From assembly GCA_003248805.1 (NCBI GenBank), contig QFQY01000003.1, positions 1 through 64,000 of the forward strand: a stretch of DNA of 64,000 nucleotides. The letters run 5' to 3'. The notes beneath the pieces were generated by a model. That model was given only the letters and a program-made list of their open reading frames with translations. It was not told the origin of the DNA and searched no databases. Position numbers and translations under genes: made by a program. The stretch is from Chelatococcus sp. Its GTDB lineage: Bacteria; Pseudomonadota; Alphaproteobacteria; Rhizobiales; Beijerinckiaceae. Below are positions 50,697 to 58,980 of the stretch, piece by piece. The first letter of the stretch is position 1. Each line of letters opens with the position of its first letter.

Positions 50697-52082
50697 CGTC
50701 TCATCCTGAAGCAGGGCGACGATCGGGGCCGGCCTGACCGGCGCCTGTCCGCGCAACCGGCCCGCTCCGGCCGCGCAGGCATGCCCGGCGCGGCCCGCCA
50801 CGATCTCCGCAGCCGCCAATTCGCAATACCGCCCCTGGCAGCGCCCCATCCCGGCGCGCCCGAGCGATTTGGCGCGATTGACCTCGCCGCCGCCGAAATC
50901 GACCGTCCGGCGCAGTTCGCCGGCCGTCACGCCTTCGCAGCGGCAGATCACGGTCTCGTCCGGCAAGCCGGCGGCCGTCTCGGCCGGCCAGGGAAAGGCC
51001 TGCGCGACCCCGCGCGCGAAGCGGTCGAACCGGGCCAGCCGGCGCTTCTCCGCCGTGACATCGGGCGTCTCGAGGCCGAGATCCTGCAGGCAGGCCGCCG
51101 CCGCGAGCCGTCCCGCGACCTCGGCCCCGTCCGCACCGAGAATCCGCAGGCCGTCGCCTGCGAGATAGACGCCACGGCCTGCCCGACCCATCGCATCGGC
51201 CTGCGGCAGCCATTGCCGCCAGGTCTCGTCATAGGCGAAGTCGCAGCCCGCGAGATCCGCGAGGCGGGTCTCCGCCCGCAGATGCCAGCCGAGGCCGACC
51301 GCGTCGCAAACCGTGCGCCGGCTGCGGCCCGCGCCGTCGCGCCAGAGCATGGCGACCGGGCCGCGCGCATCCGCCTCGATCCGGTCGAGCCGGACACCGG
51401 CATGATAGAGGCCTCCGAGGCGCCGGCGCATCGCGAGCCCCCGCAGCGCGAAGAGCGGCCTGGCCGCGAGGCCTGAGAAGCCCCGCAACTGCTGGCGCAT
51501 GGGGGCGGTGTCCAGCACCGCCGCGACCTGCCCTCCCGCCTTCAGGAGCTGGACCGCGAGCAGGGTGAGCAGCGGGCCCGAACCGGCCAGCACGATGCGC
51601 CGCCCCAGCGCGGCCCCTTGTGCCTTCAGCGCGATCTGCATGGCGCCGAGCCCATAGACACCGGCGTTCTCCCAGCCCGGCACGGGCAGGACGCGATCCA
51701 TCGCTCCGGTCGCGAGGATCAGCCGATCATGCGAAACCCAGCGCGACCCCGCCCCGTCGAGGAGCTGCAGCCGCCCGTCCGCGATGGCGACGACGGAGCT
51801 GCGGGAATGGTGGACGACGCGGCCTGCCGCGACCATGGCGTCGAAGCTGCGATGCAGCGCGACCGCCTTCGCGGCCTCCGAGCCGTAGAGGGCCTCGGGC
51901 GGCCGCGTGAAGCCCTGCGGCGGCCGGCGATAGATCTGGCCGCCGGCTCGCTCGCCCTCGTCGATCACGATGGGCGTCAGCCCCCCGGCGACGAGCGTCT
52001 CGGCGGCGCGAATGCCCGCCGGCCCGGCCCCGACGACGACGACCCGCGGCATCGCAGCTGCGTTCATGGCCCCCGCGCTCAT
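50679..52082 (-). CDS. FAD/NAD(P)-binding oxidoreductase with BFD-like [2Fe-2S] domain (HcnB/opine oxidase subunit A-like)
   Basis: The 467-residue protein has an N-terminal FAD motif VVVVGAGPAGIRAAETLVAG, the next GERAGGQIYRRPPQGF, a second nucleotide motif RIVLAGSGPLLTLLAVQLL, and a C-terminal BFD-type iron-sulfur domain with ICRCEGVTAGEL and GMGRCQGRYC. This is the architecture of the hydrogen cyanide synthase HcnB, opine oxidase A and some proline or hydroxyproline dehydrogenase subunits. It carries electrons from the amine-oxidising flavin subunit. ATG at 52082 overlaps the [2Fe-2S] protein stop (ATGA). Confidence 0.88.
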   Translation of the reverse strand: MSAGAMNAAAMPRVVVVGAGPAGIRAAETLVAGGLTPIVIDEGERAGGQIYRRPPQGFTRPPEALYGSEAAKAVALHRSFDAMVAAGRVVHHSRSSVVAIADGRLQLLDGAGSRWVSHDRLILATGAMDRVLPVPGWENAGVYGLGAMQIALKAQGAALGRRIVLAGSGPLLTLLAVQLLKAGGQVAAVLDTAPMRQQLRGFSGLAARPLFALRGLAMRRRLGGLYHAGVRLDRIEADARGPVAMLWRDGAGRSRRTVCDAVGLGWHLRAETRLADLAGCDFAYDETWRQWLPQADAMGRAGRGVYLAGDGLRILGADGAEVAGRLAAAACLQDLGLETPDVTAEKRRLARFDRFARGVAQAFPWPAETAAGLPDETVICRCEGVTAGELRRTVDFGGGEVNRAKSLGRAGMGRCQGRYCELAAAEIVAGRAGHACAAGAGRLRGQAPVRPAPIVALLQDETVRVSD

Positions 52083-52396
52083 GGCCATTCTCCCGGAGGG
52101 TCCGACAGGAGGCGCATGCCTTCGGCGAGCGGCGTCGAGCAGGCCCGCAGCCGCGGCCCCTGCTCCTGCCAGATCCAGCAATCCTGACAGGCGCCCATCA
52201 GGCAGAAGCCGGCACGGGGCTCCGGCCCGAATTCCGAGCGGCGCAGCGCCGGTGCGACCGACAGAACGGCGCTGAGCACGGTGTCCCCCGCGAGCGCCTG
52301 CCGCTCCCGGCCGTCGAGGACAAAGCGCAGAGGCATGCGATCGGTCTCCGCCAGCCGCACCAGCCGCCCCGTCGCCCCTCCCGCGGCCTGGCTCAT
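52079..52396 (-). CDS. Small [2Fe-2S] ferredoxin-like subunit (HcnA/opine oxidase type)
   Basis: The 105-residue protein has the plant-type [2Fe-2S] ligands C65, C70 and C73 in GFCLMGACQDCW, with the fourth, C86, in LRACSTPL. Its body resembles the small subunit that pairs with HcnB and HcnC in cyanide synthase and in opine and hydroxyproline dehydrogenases. It overlaps the next gene and hyuB by four bases (ATGA each), so stoichiometric production with the FAD/BFD protein is likely. It transfers electrons within the complex. Confidence 0.9.
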   Translation of the reverse strand: MSQAAGGATGRLVRLAETDRMPLRFVLDGRERQALAGDTVLSAVLSVAPALRRSEFGPEPRAGFCLMGACQDCWIWQEQGPRLRACSTPLAEGMRLLSDPPGEWP

Positions 52397-54381
52397 TCTG
52401 CGGCCTCGGCATGGGGCAGCCGGGGTTCCGGCATCTCCGGAAACCGGACCCTGGCCGCGGCGAAGGCCTCGTCCACGCCCTTTGCGCCGCTCTTGCCCTT
52501 CATGCGCCGGAAGATCTCGGTCTTGGCGAAGAAGCGCCAATGGATCGGCAGGCCGGCGAGCAGGGCCGTCAGCCTGTCATAGGCGTCGCGGGTCCATTGC
52601 GCCTCGTAGCCCTCGCGCTCGGGACCGAAATGGAAATGGCCCGCCACAGGCGCGCGCTCGGCGCGCCGCGCCGTCGTCGCCTCCTCGTCCAGGACCCCGC
52701 CCTGCATGACGACGCCGTAATCCCGCTTGGCCGCCTCGGGCGAGACATAGCCGCGCACGACGTCCTGCGCCACGCGCCAGGCCTCGCGATCGAACGGGTG
52801 GCCACGGCCGCCGCCCCCGGCCGAGCGGATCTCGAGCACGTCGCCGGGCTGCAGCACGGCGGTGTCGATATTGCCGAGCCGCTTCTGCTCGGGCTGGCCG
52901 GGGTTCACCACCATATCGGACAGGCCCGCCGCCCGTCCGCCCAGCACGCCCCAGGGCCGGAAGAAGCTGCGGTCCCGGTTGCGGGCGGTGATGCGGCTGT
53001 CGGGCGCGAAGACGCGGAAGGCCATCTCGGTGGCGAGCCCGCCGCGCCAGCGCCCGGCGCCGCCGCTGTCCCGCGCCAGCCCGTATTTGACGAACTCCAC
53101 CGGCGTCTCGGTCTCGGTGATCTCGATCGGCGTGTTCCTGAGATAGGCGGCGTCGGCGCCCGAACCGTTGGTGCCGTCGCGATGGGGCATGCCGCCGCCG
53201 CCGCCGACGACCGGGTTCACCGCCGCGATCACGGTGCGGCTGGTGCGCTCGTCCGTGGTCATCACGTTGACGATGCAGTTGTTGCCGGCGGGCGCGGCCG
53301 GCAGCCGCTCCGGCACCGCCTGCGAGAACGCCCCGAAGATCACCGAGCGCAGCCGCGCGCAGGTCAGCGAGCGCATCCCGACAGCGGCCGGGAAGACCGG
53401 GTTCAGCACCGTCCCCTCCGGCGCGATGCAGGTGAAGGGCCGGGTCAGGCCGGTGTTGAGCAGGATCTTCGGGTTCAGCGTGTAGAGCACGTAATAGACC
53501 CCGACGAGCAGGATCGTATGCCGCGGATTGCCGCCGCTCGGGACGTTGAGCGAGGAAGCGAGCTGCGGGTCGGAGCCGGTGAAATCGAGGATCGCCTCGT
53601 CGCCGCGGATGGTCAGCTTCAGCTTCAGGCGGCAGGGATTGGCCTCGACCGAATCCTCGTCGGCATAGTCGGCGAACTCCCAGGTCCCGTCCGGCATGCC
53701 GCGCAGCACCTCGCGGGCTTGCGCCTCGCCATGATCCAGCAGCGCCTCGACGCCGCCGAGGAATGCCTCGCGGCCGAACTTCTCGATCATGGCCAGCACC
53801 TTGCGCTCGCCGGTGTTGAGCGCGCCGACCAGCGCCTTGATGTCGCCGATGTTGAGGTCGGGCTTGCGCACATTGGTCGTCATGATCCTGAGGATCTGCT
53901 CGTCGAAGACTCCCTCGTTGACGAGCTTCATCGGCGGGAAGCGGATGCCCTCCTGATGGATCTCGGTCAGCGCCCGGGAGAGCGAGGCCGGCACCGCGCC
54001 GCCCATGTCGGTGTTGTGGATATGGCCGCCCGTCCAGGCCACGATCTCGCCCTCGTGGAAGATCGGCTTCCAGAGATGGGTGTCGGGCGCATGGGTGGCG
54101 ACGAAGCAGGAATAGGGGTCGTTGGTGAAGGCGACGTCGCCGGGCTTGTAGTCGTCGACCATCGCCAGCGCCGGCGCCCAGGACAGGCCGGGATACCAGG
54201 TCGCGCCCAGCTCCATCGGCACCGCGAAGGTGTCGCCGCTGCGGCTGATCAGCATGACCGTGAAGTCCTCCGTCTCCTTGACGAAGGCGGAATGGGCCGT
54301 GCGGTGCAGCGTATGCGCCATGTTCTCGGCGGCGGCGCGCGCATGGTTCGCGAGCACCTGAAGCTTCATCCGGTCGAACAT
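52393..54381 (-). CDS. hyuB: Hydantoinase B / oxoprolinase subunit (HyuB-like)
   Basis: The 662-residue protein is of the HyuB type: MFDRMKLQVLANHARAAAEN, GDTFAVPMELGATWYPGLSW, GDVAFTNDPYSCFVATHAPD and the later GGGGMPHRDGTNGSGADAAY. With HyuA it forms an ATP-dependent amide-ring hydrolase acting on hydantoins, 5-oxoproline or related lactams. Nearby metal-ligand residues are not fully clear. ATG at 54381 follows GGAG after eight bases; a GTG at 54390 would overlap the hyuA stop (GTGA). The iron-sulfur subunit gene starts within its stop. Confidence 0.9.
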   Translation of the reverse strand: MFDRMKLQVLANHARAAAENMAHTLHRTAHSAFVKETEDFTVMLISRSGDTFAVPMELGATWYPGLSWAPALAMVDDYKPGDVAFTNDPYSCFVATHAPDTHLWKPIFHEGEIVAWTGGHIHNTDMGGAVPASLSRALTEIHQEGIRFPPMKLVNEGVFDEQILRIMTTNVRKPDLNIGDIKALVGALNTGERKVLAMIEKFGREAFLGGVEALLDHGEAQAREVLRGMPDGTWEFADYADEDSVEANPCRLKLKLTIRGDEAILDFTGSDPQLASSLNVPSGGNPRHTILLVGVYYVLYTLNPKILLNTGLTRPFTCIAPEGTVLNPVFPAAVGMRSLTCARLRSVIFGAFSQAVPERLPAAPAGNNCIVNVMTTDERTSRTVIAAVNPVVGGGGGMPHRDGTNGSGADAAYLRNTPIEITETETPVEFVKYGLARDSGGAGRWRGGLATEMAFRVFAPDSRITARNRDRSFFRPWGVLGGRAAGLSDMVVNPGQPEQKRLGNIDTAVLQPGDVLEIRSAGGGGRGHPFDREAWRVAQDVVRGYVSPEAAKRDYGVVMQGGVLDEEATTARRAERAPVAGHFHFGPEREGYEAQWTRDAYDRLTALLAGLPIHWRFFAKTEIFRRMKGKSGAKGVDEAFAAARVRFPEMPEPRLPHAEAAE

Positions 54382-54386
54382 CGGCG

Positions 54387-56450
54387 TCACTCCGCGAAGG
54401 TCAGGTGGAGGTTGAGATGGCGGTCGACCCGGGCCGTCGTGCCGGCCGGAATCGCGACGGTGGTGTCTTCCTGCGCCACCACGGCCGGGCCGGCGAAGCG
54501 GCTGCCGGGCGCGAAGTCGGAACGGCGGTAAAGGCCGACCGCGCGGCGCATGCCGCCGGTATGCACGTCGAGCTGCCGCTCGGGCCTCGCCTCGGCCTCC
54601 ATCTCCGCCTGCTCGGGGAAGCTCAGGGCCGGTCCCGCGCCGATGGCCGAGAGGCGCAGATTGACGATCTCGATGCGGCCGTCCGCATCGTCGAAATCGT
54701 AGATCCGCGCATGCGTCCGGTGGAATTCCCCCGCGATCGCCGCCGGGTCGCCGGCTTCGAGCCAGGCCGGCTGCAACGGAACCTCGATCTCGTAGCTCTG
54801 GCCGACATAGCGCATATCCGCCGAGAACCGGAGATCGGCCGCCCCCGCATGGCCCTGCGCGGCGAGCCAGTCGCGCCCGTCCTGGACCATCGCCGCCGCT
54901 GCGGCCCGCAGTTGCGGCAGCACGCCGGGCGAGAGTTCGGCGAAGAGCGTGCGGACGAAATCGCCGCGCAGATCCGCGACGAGGCCGCCCAGCGCCGAGA
55001 CCACACCCGGCCGGCGCGGAGCGAGCAGGCGGGTCATGCCAAGTTCGCGGGCAAGGAAGGCGCCGAGCATCGGCCCGCCGCCGCCGAACGGCATCAGCGT
55101 GAAGTCCTTGAGATCGACGCCGGCCCGCGAGGACAGCTTCTCGACCTCGACGAACATCTCCGAGACGGCGATGTCGAGGATCGCCTGCGCGGTGTCGTCG
55201 AGGGACCGTCCGAGCCTCTCCGCCAGGCGCCCGACGGCGGCCCGGGCGAGGCCGGCATCCATCCTGAGCTGGCCATAGGCCATCTCGCTATGGCCGAGCC
55301 AGCCGCAGACCACCATGGCGTCGGTGACGGTCGCCTGCTCGCCGCCGCGCCCGTAGCAGGCCGGGCCGGGCGTCGAGCCGGCCGATTCCGGCCCGACCCG
55401 CAGCACGCCCTGCCCGTCGACGGAGGCGATCGAGCCGCCGCCGATGCCGATCGAGCTGACCGAGACGGAGGGGATGTAGAGCGGGAACTCGCCGATCATC
55501 TCGCCGGTGCCGTATTGCGGCTCGCCGTCGATGATCAGGGCGAAATCGGCGGAGGTGCCGCCGATATCGAGCGTCAGCACGCGCTTCTCCCCGGCCTGCC
55601 GGGCGAACCAGGTCGCGCCGATGACGCCCGAGGCCGTGCCCGAGAGCAGCATGGAGACGCAGGCGCGCTTGCCCTCGGCGGCGTTCATCACCCCGCCGTT
55701 CGACTTGGTCAGCAGCGCGCGCGCCGGCACGCCACGGTCGGCGAGGCGCTGCTCCAGCGCGGTCAGGTAGCCGGCGATGCGGGGATGGACATAGGCGTTG
55801 AGGATCGCCGTCGTCGTCCGCTCGTATTCGCGGATGACCGGCCAGACCTCGGCCGAGGTGAAGACGAAGAGTTCCGGAGCCAGCCGGGCGATCTCGGCCT
55901 TCACCGCCTCCTCCTGCGCGCCGTCGCGCCAGGCGTGCAGGAAGGCGACGACGATGCCGACGGCGCCCCGCGCCTTGGCGGCGGCGACGGCGGTCGCGAC
56001 CGCCTTCAGGTCGGGCTTCACCGTCTCGCGCCCGTCGGAGCGCATGCGGGCCGGGATGCCGAACACCCGGTCGCGGGTGATGAGCTGCTCGGGACGGGAA
56101 CAGAAGAGCGAATAGACCTCCGGCATGCGCAGCCGCGCCAGCTCGATCACGTCCTCGAAGCCGGCATTGGTGAAGAGCGCGAGCGGCGCGCCCTTGCGCT
56201 GGATGATGGTGTTGACGCCGACCGTCGTGCCATGGACGAAGCGGGTGACCGCCCGCGGATCGAGGCCTTCGCGCTCGGCCAGCAGCGAGAGGCCGGTCAT
56301 CAGCTCCGCGCCAGGATCGTCCGGCGTCGTCAGGACCTTGAGCGACGCGACCTGGCCCGAGCGGGTCTCCAGCGCGCAGAAATCGATGAAGGTCCCGCCG
56401 ATGTCGACTCCGACCTTCCAGTCCGCACCCGGCACAGTCTCAGCATGCAT
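54387..56450 (-). CDS. hyuA: Hydantoinase A / oxoprolinase subunit (HyuA-like)
   Basis: The 687-residue protein has the actin-like ATPase fold signatures of HyuA: VGVDIGGTFIDFCALETRSG at the start, TRFVHGTTVGVNTIIQRKGA, VLTLDIGGTSADFALI and SIGIGGGSIASVDGQGVLRV. It supplies the ATP-using half of the HyuAB amidohydrolase. ATG at 56450 (MHAETVPGADW) is used; the open frame continuing to 57845 lies antisense to the oxidase gene and is a shadow. It is divergent from the oxidase at 56634 and is the first gene of a four-gene operon. Confidence 0.92.
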   Translation of the reverse strand: MHAETVPGADWKVGVDIGGTFIDFCALETRSGQVASLKVLTTPDDPGAELMTGLSLLAEREGLDPRAVTRFVHGTTVGVNTIIQRKGAPLALFTNAGFEDVIELARLRMPEVYSLFCSRPEQLITRDRVFGIPARMRSDGRETVKPDLKAVATAVAAAKARGAVGIVVAFLHAWRDGAQEEAVKAEIARLAPELFVFTSAEVWPVIREYERTTTAILNAYVHPRIAGYLTALEQRLADRGVPARALLTKSNGGVMNAAEGKRACVSMLLSGTASGVIGATWFARQAGEKRVLTLDIGGTSADFALIIDGEPQYGTGEMIGEFPLYIPSVSVSSIGIGGGSIASVDGQGVLRVGPESAGSTPGPACYGRGGEQATVTDAMVVCGWLGHSEMAYGQLRMDAGLARAAVGRLAERLGRSLDDTAQAILDIAVSEMFVEVEKLSSRAGVDLKDFTLMPFGGGGPMLGAFLARELGMTRLLAPRRPGVVSALGGLVADLRGDFVRTLFAELSPGVLPQLRAAAAAMVQDGRDWLAAQGHAGAADLRFSADMRYVGQSYEIEVPLQPAWLEAGDPAAIAGEFHRTHARIYDFDDADGRIEIVNLRLSAIGAGPALSFPEQAEMEAEARPERQLDVHTGGMRRAVGLYRRSDFAPGSRFAGPAVVAQEDTTVAIPAGTTARVDRHLNLHLTFAE

Positions 56451-56516
56451 ATCCGTTCCTCTTGCTGCGGTCGGAAGCTGGCACGGAAGCCGCGGCGCGG
56501 TCCAAGAGACATGCGG

Positions 56517-56548
56517 GGCAGGTCCATAGGCTGGACTTATGGCCTGCC
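56517..56548. promoter_or_regulatory. Dyad in the divergent hyuA / oxidase promoter
   Basis: Left arm GGCAGG-T-CCATA (56517-56528) and right arm TATGGCCTGCC (56538-56548) pair with one bulged base. The inner 17 bases CATAGGCTGGACTTATG (56525-56541) have T-N11-A spacing and match 13 of 17 bases of the dyad at 45847-45863. It is probably the operator of both divergent units. Confidence 0.55.
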
Positions 56549-56633
56549 GGCCATCGCGTCTTTGACGGCTCGGCACCCCCGCGTCAGGTTCGACGCTACG
56601 GAGATGCGCCGCCGGCGCGGCGAGAGGCTGGAC

Positions 56634-57791
56634 ATGGACGTAATCGTGCTCGGCGGCGGCCTGATGGGGACCGCCGCGACCTTCTTCCTCAGGCGGCGCG
56701 GGCTGAAGGTCACGCTGATCGAACGGAACCGGGTCGGCACCGGCGCCACCGTCGCCTCCTTCGGCAACATCCGGCGGACCAACCGCCACCTGACGCAACT
56801 GCCCCTGGCGCATCGCTCCCGCGCCCTCTGGGGCGAGGCGGAGCGGATGCTCGGCCGCGACGTCGAATTCCGCGCGACCGGCCATCTGCGTCTCGTCTTC
56901 GAGGAGGATGCGCTGGCCGACATGCGCGCCTATGCCGATGCCGCCCGGCCCTGGGGCCTGGAGCTCGAGGAACTCGGCGCCAACGAGATCCGCGCGCGCT
57001 TTCCGGGGCTCGGGCCGGGAGCGATCGCGGCCTCCTTTTCCCCGCATGACGGCTCCGGCAACCCCCGGCTGATCGCGCCGGCCTTCGCGGACGCCGCGAG
57101 AAGGCTCGGCGCGGAGATCGTCGAGGAGGCCTCGGTGAGCGCGATAGACCGGACACCGGCCGGCTTCCGCGTCACCACGTCGAAGGGCGTGTTCGCCAGC
57201 GACAGGCTTCTCAACACCGCCGGCGCCTGGGGAGCGCGCATCGCGGAGCGCTTCGGTGAGCCGGTACCGCTCAGTCCGCGCGGGCCGCAGATGGGCGTCA
57301 CCGAGCCTCTTCCGCACCGCATCCTGCCGGTGGTCGGCATCTGGACCCGCCGGCACGGCATGGACGGCTATTTCCGCCAGGTGGAGCGGGGCAACATCGT
57401 CTTCGGCGGTGGGGCCGAACGGGTCGAGGTCGATCTCGACCCCGGCCATGCCAAGGCCGACCCGGCGCGGCTGCCGCCCCAGCTCCGCGCCTTGCGGCAG
57501 CTCCTGCCGGCCCTGGAGCAGGTCTCCGTGATCCGCACCTGGTCGGGCTGCGAGGGATATATGCCCGACATGCTGCCGGTGATGGGCCCGTCCGGCACCA
57601 CGCCGGGGCTGTTCCATGCCTTCGGGTTCAGCGGCTCGGGCTTCCAGGTCGGCCCCGGCGTCGGCGACACCATGGCCGAGCTGATCGCGACGGGCACGAC
57701 CGATATCCCGCTCCACGACTTCCGGATCGAGCGCTTCGCCGACGCGGCGGCCGGCGGCGGCATGCCCGCGCCGGCCCCGGCGCGGGCGTAG
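56634..57791 (+). CDS. FAD-dependent oxidase/dehydrogenase, DAO family (likely catalytic subunit)
   Basis: The 385-residue flavoprotein has MDVIVLGGGLMGTAATFFLR, RVGTGATVASFGNIRRTNRH and the end FHAFGFSGSGFQVGPGVGDT. This fits the HcnC/opine oxidase B or D-amino acid dehydrogenase branch. In HcnABC-like systems this subunit oxidises the substrate while the FAD/BFD and [2Fe-2S] proteins carry electrons, and both those genes lie across the divergent promoter. ATG at 56634 follows GAGAGG; ATG at 56604 is in frame but too near its GGAG. Confidence 0.86.
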   Translation: MDVIVLGGGLMGTAATFFLRRRGLKVTLIERNRVGTGATVASFGNIRRTNRHLTQLPLAHRSRALWGEAERMLGRDVEFRATGHLRLVFEEDALADMRAYADAARPWGLELEELGANEIRARFPGLGPGAIAASFSPHDGSGNPRLIAPAFADAARRLGAEIVEEASVSAIDRTPAGFRVTTSKGVFASDRLLNTAGAWGARIAERFGEPVPLSPRGPQMGVTEPLPHRILPVVGIWTRRHGMDGYFRQVERGNIVFGGGAERVEVDLDPGHAKADPARLPPQLRALRQLLPALEQVSVIRTWSGCEGYMPDMLPVMGPSGTTPGLFHAFGFSGSGFQVGPGVGDTMAELIATGTTDIPLHDFRIERFADAAAGGGMPAPAPARA

Positions 57792-57863
57792 ATCCCTGCC
57801 GGCTCCCCGGCATGAGCGCGAGAGCGGCCCGGCACGCCCGCCCAAGTAGATCGGAATCGAACC

Positions 57864-57878
57864 TTAGAATACTTATAA
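57864..57878. promoter_or_regulatory. ICE-like box upstream of the iron/siderophore importer
   Basis: The sequence TTAGAATACTTATAA matches the ICE pattern TTAGAA-N3-TTCTAA in all but one position of the right half. It lies 80 bases before the binding-protein start, in an AT-richer stretch. It may bind Irr; the identity is weaker than that of the mbfA box. Confidence 0.5.
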
Positions 57879-57957
57879 TGTTTGCGGATCGACTGGCCCT
57901 TTGCTTGCGAGGCCATTAAGAGCTCGGCTCACGCACACCATCCGCAGGAAACAACGC

Positions 57958-58980
57958 GTGAGCCCCTTCAAATCGTTCCTCGTCGCGCTTGCGGTTTTCG
58001 CCACGGGTGGACTGACGAATCCGCTCGCGGCGGCTCCGACGAGCTATCCCCTGACGCTCGAGAATTGCGGCGCGAAGGTCACCTTCCAGAAGGCGCCGCA
58101 GCGCGCCATCGGGCTCGGCCAGAACAGCGCCGAGATCATGCTGCTGCTCGGCCTGCAGGACAGGATGGCGGGCACAGCCTTCTGGCCGAGCAAGGTCCTG
58201 CCGCAGCTCGCCGAAGCGAACGCCAAGGTGAAGCTCCTGACCGTGGAGTTCCCCACCTTCGAGAGCATGCTGGCCGAGAGGCCGGATTTCGTCGCCGCGG
58301 CCCTCCCCACCTTGCTGGGTCCGAACAGCAAGGTCGCCAAGCGCGAGGATTTCGAGCGCGTCGGCGTGCCGAGCTATCTCTCGCCCAGCACATGCCTCGA
58401 TACGAAGGGCAGCAAGGATGCCTATGGCAGCCGCGCCCAGCTCTGGAGCACCGATGCGCTCTATCAGGAGATCGACGAGCTCTCCCGCATCTTCGACGTC
58501 GCGGATCGCGGCCAGGCCCTGATCGCCGATTTCAAGGCGCGTGAGGCGGCGCTACGCGCCGGCGTGACGCCGGGCGACAGGAAGCTCTCCTACCTCTTCT
58601 GGTTCTCCAGCCCCTCGCCCTCCGCCGATGCCTATCTCGGCGGCAAGAACGGCGCCTCGGGCTTCATCGCCGACCTGCTCGGCGGCCGCAACGCCATCGG
58701 CGCCGAGGCCGAATGGCCGACATTGGGCTGGGAGAGCATCATCGCGGCGAAGCCCGACGTCATCGTCGTCGCCAGCCTCGACCGCAACCGCTGGGAACTC
58801 GACAAGCCCGAAGCCAAGATCCGGTTCCTGACCACGGATCCCGCCGTCAGCCAGCTCGCGGCCGTCCGCAACAAGGCGATCGTGGTCATGGACGGCCAGG
58901 CGATGAACCCGACCGTCCGCACGCTCTATGGCGCCGAGCAGGTCGCGCAGCAGTTGAAAGCGCTCGGCCTGCTGAAGTGA
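57958..58980 (+). CDS. Iron/siderophore-type ABC transporter substrate-binding protein (BtuF/FepB-like)
   Basis: The 340-residue protein has a signal peptide (FKSFLVALAVFATGGLTNPL) and the cluster 8 (BtuF/FhuD/FepB) fold: VTFQKAPQRAIGLGQNSAEI, MLAERPDFVAAALPTLLG, and the late WPTLGWESIIAAKPDVIVVA. The two conserved glutamate contact sites of the ABC partner can be inferred but not proven. Ligand: ferric siderophore, haem or cobalamin. GTG at 57958 follows AGGAA; the ICE-like box upstream supports iron. It overlaps the permease start by four bases (GTGA). Confidence 0.88.
   Translation: MSPFKSFLVALAVFATGGLTNPLAAAPTSYPLTLENCGAKVTFQKAPQRAIGLGQNSAEIMLLLGLQDRMAGTAFWPSKVLPQLAEANAKVKLLTVEFPTFESMLAERPDFVAAALPTLLGPNSKVAKREDFERVGVPSYLSPSTCLDTKGSKDAYGSRAQLWSTDALYQEIDELSRIFDVADRGQALIADFKAREAALRAGVTPGDRKLSYLFWFSSPSPSADAYLGGKNGASGFIADLLGGRNAIGAEAEWPTLGWESIIAAKPDVIVVASLDRNRWELDKPEAKIRFLTTDPAVSQLAAVRNKAIVVMDGQAMNPTVRTLYGAEQVAQQLKALGLLK

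Noticed and set aside
54405..57791. 1128-residue plus-strand open frame ending in the DAO oxidase
   Set aside because: The first two thirds are antisense to hyuA; the family match begins at 56634.
54387..57845. 1152-residue minus-strand open frame ending in HyuA
   Set aside because: The portion beyond 56450 is antisense to the oxidase gene; HyuA starts at MHAETVPG.
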